Notes under the pieces: generated by a model | Database searches by the model: none | Told to the model about the DNA's origin: nothing | What the model saw: the letters and a program-made list of their open reading frames with translations, nothing else | Translations under genes and position numbers: made by a program | Shown: positions 63,453 through 64,000 of the stretch, piece by piece | Layout of the letters: each line of letters opens with the position of its first letter | Position numbering within the stretch: the first letter of the stretch is position 1 | Assembly: GCA_964035575.1 (NCBI GenBank) | Contig: OZ037899.1 | Coordinates: 496,001-560,000 of the forward strand | Direction: 5' to 3' | Length of the DNA: 64,000 bases | Source: Rhynchopus sp. YZ270_cl-10 | Lineage: Eukaryota; Euglenozoa; Diplonemea; Diplonemida; Diplonemidae

Positions 63453-64000
63453 AAAAAAGGGGGGAGATAAGATAACGGGGTTATGGGGAGAAGGGAGGGG
63501 GTCATATGCTTTCACAGACGACTCAGAGGACTACTAGTAGATCTACTAGTCCAAATGACCAGTCTTTTACGACTAGTTTTACACCAGGAACACTACTAAT
63601 TTAGCAACTGGTCGTTATGACCAGTAGTTCCACTAGTCCCTTTGATCCTCCATGGTAGCTTGACCACTTTTTTCAAATTCTTAAAGTCCAAACTTTCTGA
63701 GGTGAAAGAGACCTTGGTATAGGCACCCCAAAACCAACCCAAAAAAAATGGTCTTAAAATCACCTTTTTTTTGAAAAAATGTGTTGGTACCCCCCCTCAT
63801 ACCTCATATCTCATTATTTTAGGGCACTCCTCCCATACGAGAGAAAAATATGAGGGGGTGTAATGTATCCGGTAGATCTGTTCATATTTATTTTTTTTTC
63901 TCTTTGTGTCCATTTTTTTTTGAAAAAAAAAAGTTATTTCCTCCTCCCCCTTTTTTTATGAATTTTTGCCCATATCAGATGCAAACCACGAAATGGATTG
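63453..64000. other. Spacer with inverted repeats and a repeat A start
   Basis: ACTACTAGTAGATCTACTAGT-type palindromes and ACCAGT/ACTGGT words fill 63525-63640. CCCCCTCATA (63794) pairs with TATGAGGGGG (63849). The window ends inside a repeat A copy, TATCAGATGCAAACCACGAA from 63976. Confidence 0.75.

Overview
The window looks like nuclear DNA of a free-living protist. Genes carry GT-AG introns, mostly with GTATGT-like donors. Coding sequence is GC-rich and the spacers are T/A-homopolymer-rich. The families present (UTP4, PHD-type prolyl hydroxylase, PHO80-type cyclin, dual-specificity phosphatase, UBA, ubiquitin-like, WW, BspA-type LRR) are eukaryotic or common in protists. All 15 genes I can support lie on the + strand between 15.1 and 63.5 kb, as in the directional gene clusters of Euglenozoa. 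Together with cis-introns and pyrimidine-rich gene leaders this would fit a diplonemid or euglenid, but no spliced leader or marker gene proves it.

Left part, 1-15 kb, is gene-poor. It holds a 38-bp satellite (1-3464), a duplicated block with 57-bp tandem repeats (3520-5149), and nested DNA elements. The outer element (5268-13242) has inverted ends TAAAGGGGG...GACCTATTAT. A small relative sits inside it (10956-11969). A third element (5861-10243) has 19-bp inverted ends and a TATGCAT target duplication, and its left end is amplified into 18 copies of a 175-bp unit.

Middle part, 15-44 kb. Genes: an unknown 214-aa protein (15112-16398), a Pro/Gln-rich coiled-coil protein (17428-19554), a PHD/EGLN-type prolyl hydroxylase with a His-rich tract (19880-23308), a long coiled-coil protein (25381-27633) and a P-type cyclin (28070-28669). 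A repeat-rich gap at 28.7-39.3 kb follows, containing a heptamer array, a hAT-like element and foldback elements. Then come a TrmY-like tRNA methyltransferase (39345-40133), an EF-hand/coiled-coil protein (40410-about 41687) and a small protein between inverted repeats (43029-43500).

Right part, 44-64 kb. Genes: a phosphatase-UBA fusion (44127-44735), a coiled-coil protein with a zinc-knuckle-like motif and a J-domain-like end (46710-48908), a ubiquitin-like/LRR gene with a frameshift (51099-52476), a tandem ubiquitin-like protein without a terminal GlyGly (52852-53346), a C-terminally hydrophobic protein (55125-55694), UTP4 of the small-subunit processome (58360-61376) and a WW-domain protein (62340-63452).

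The genes do not form one pathway. What links them is a set of short interspersed sequences, here called A to E. They recur in introns and just upstream of start codons, usually ending in a T-rich tract, and may supply splice-acceptor regions. Products are read from sequence alone, and exon joins were chosen by reading frame and GT/AG.
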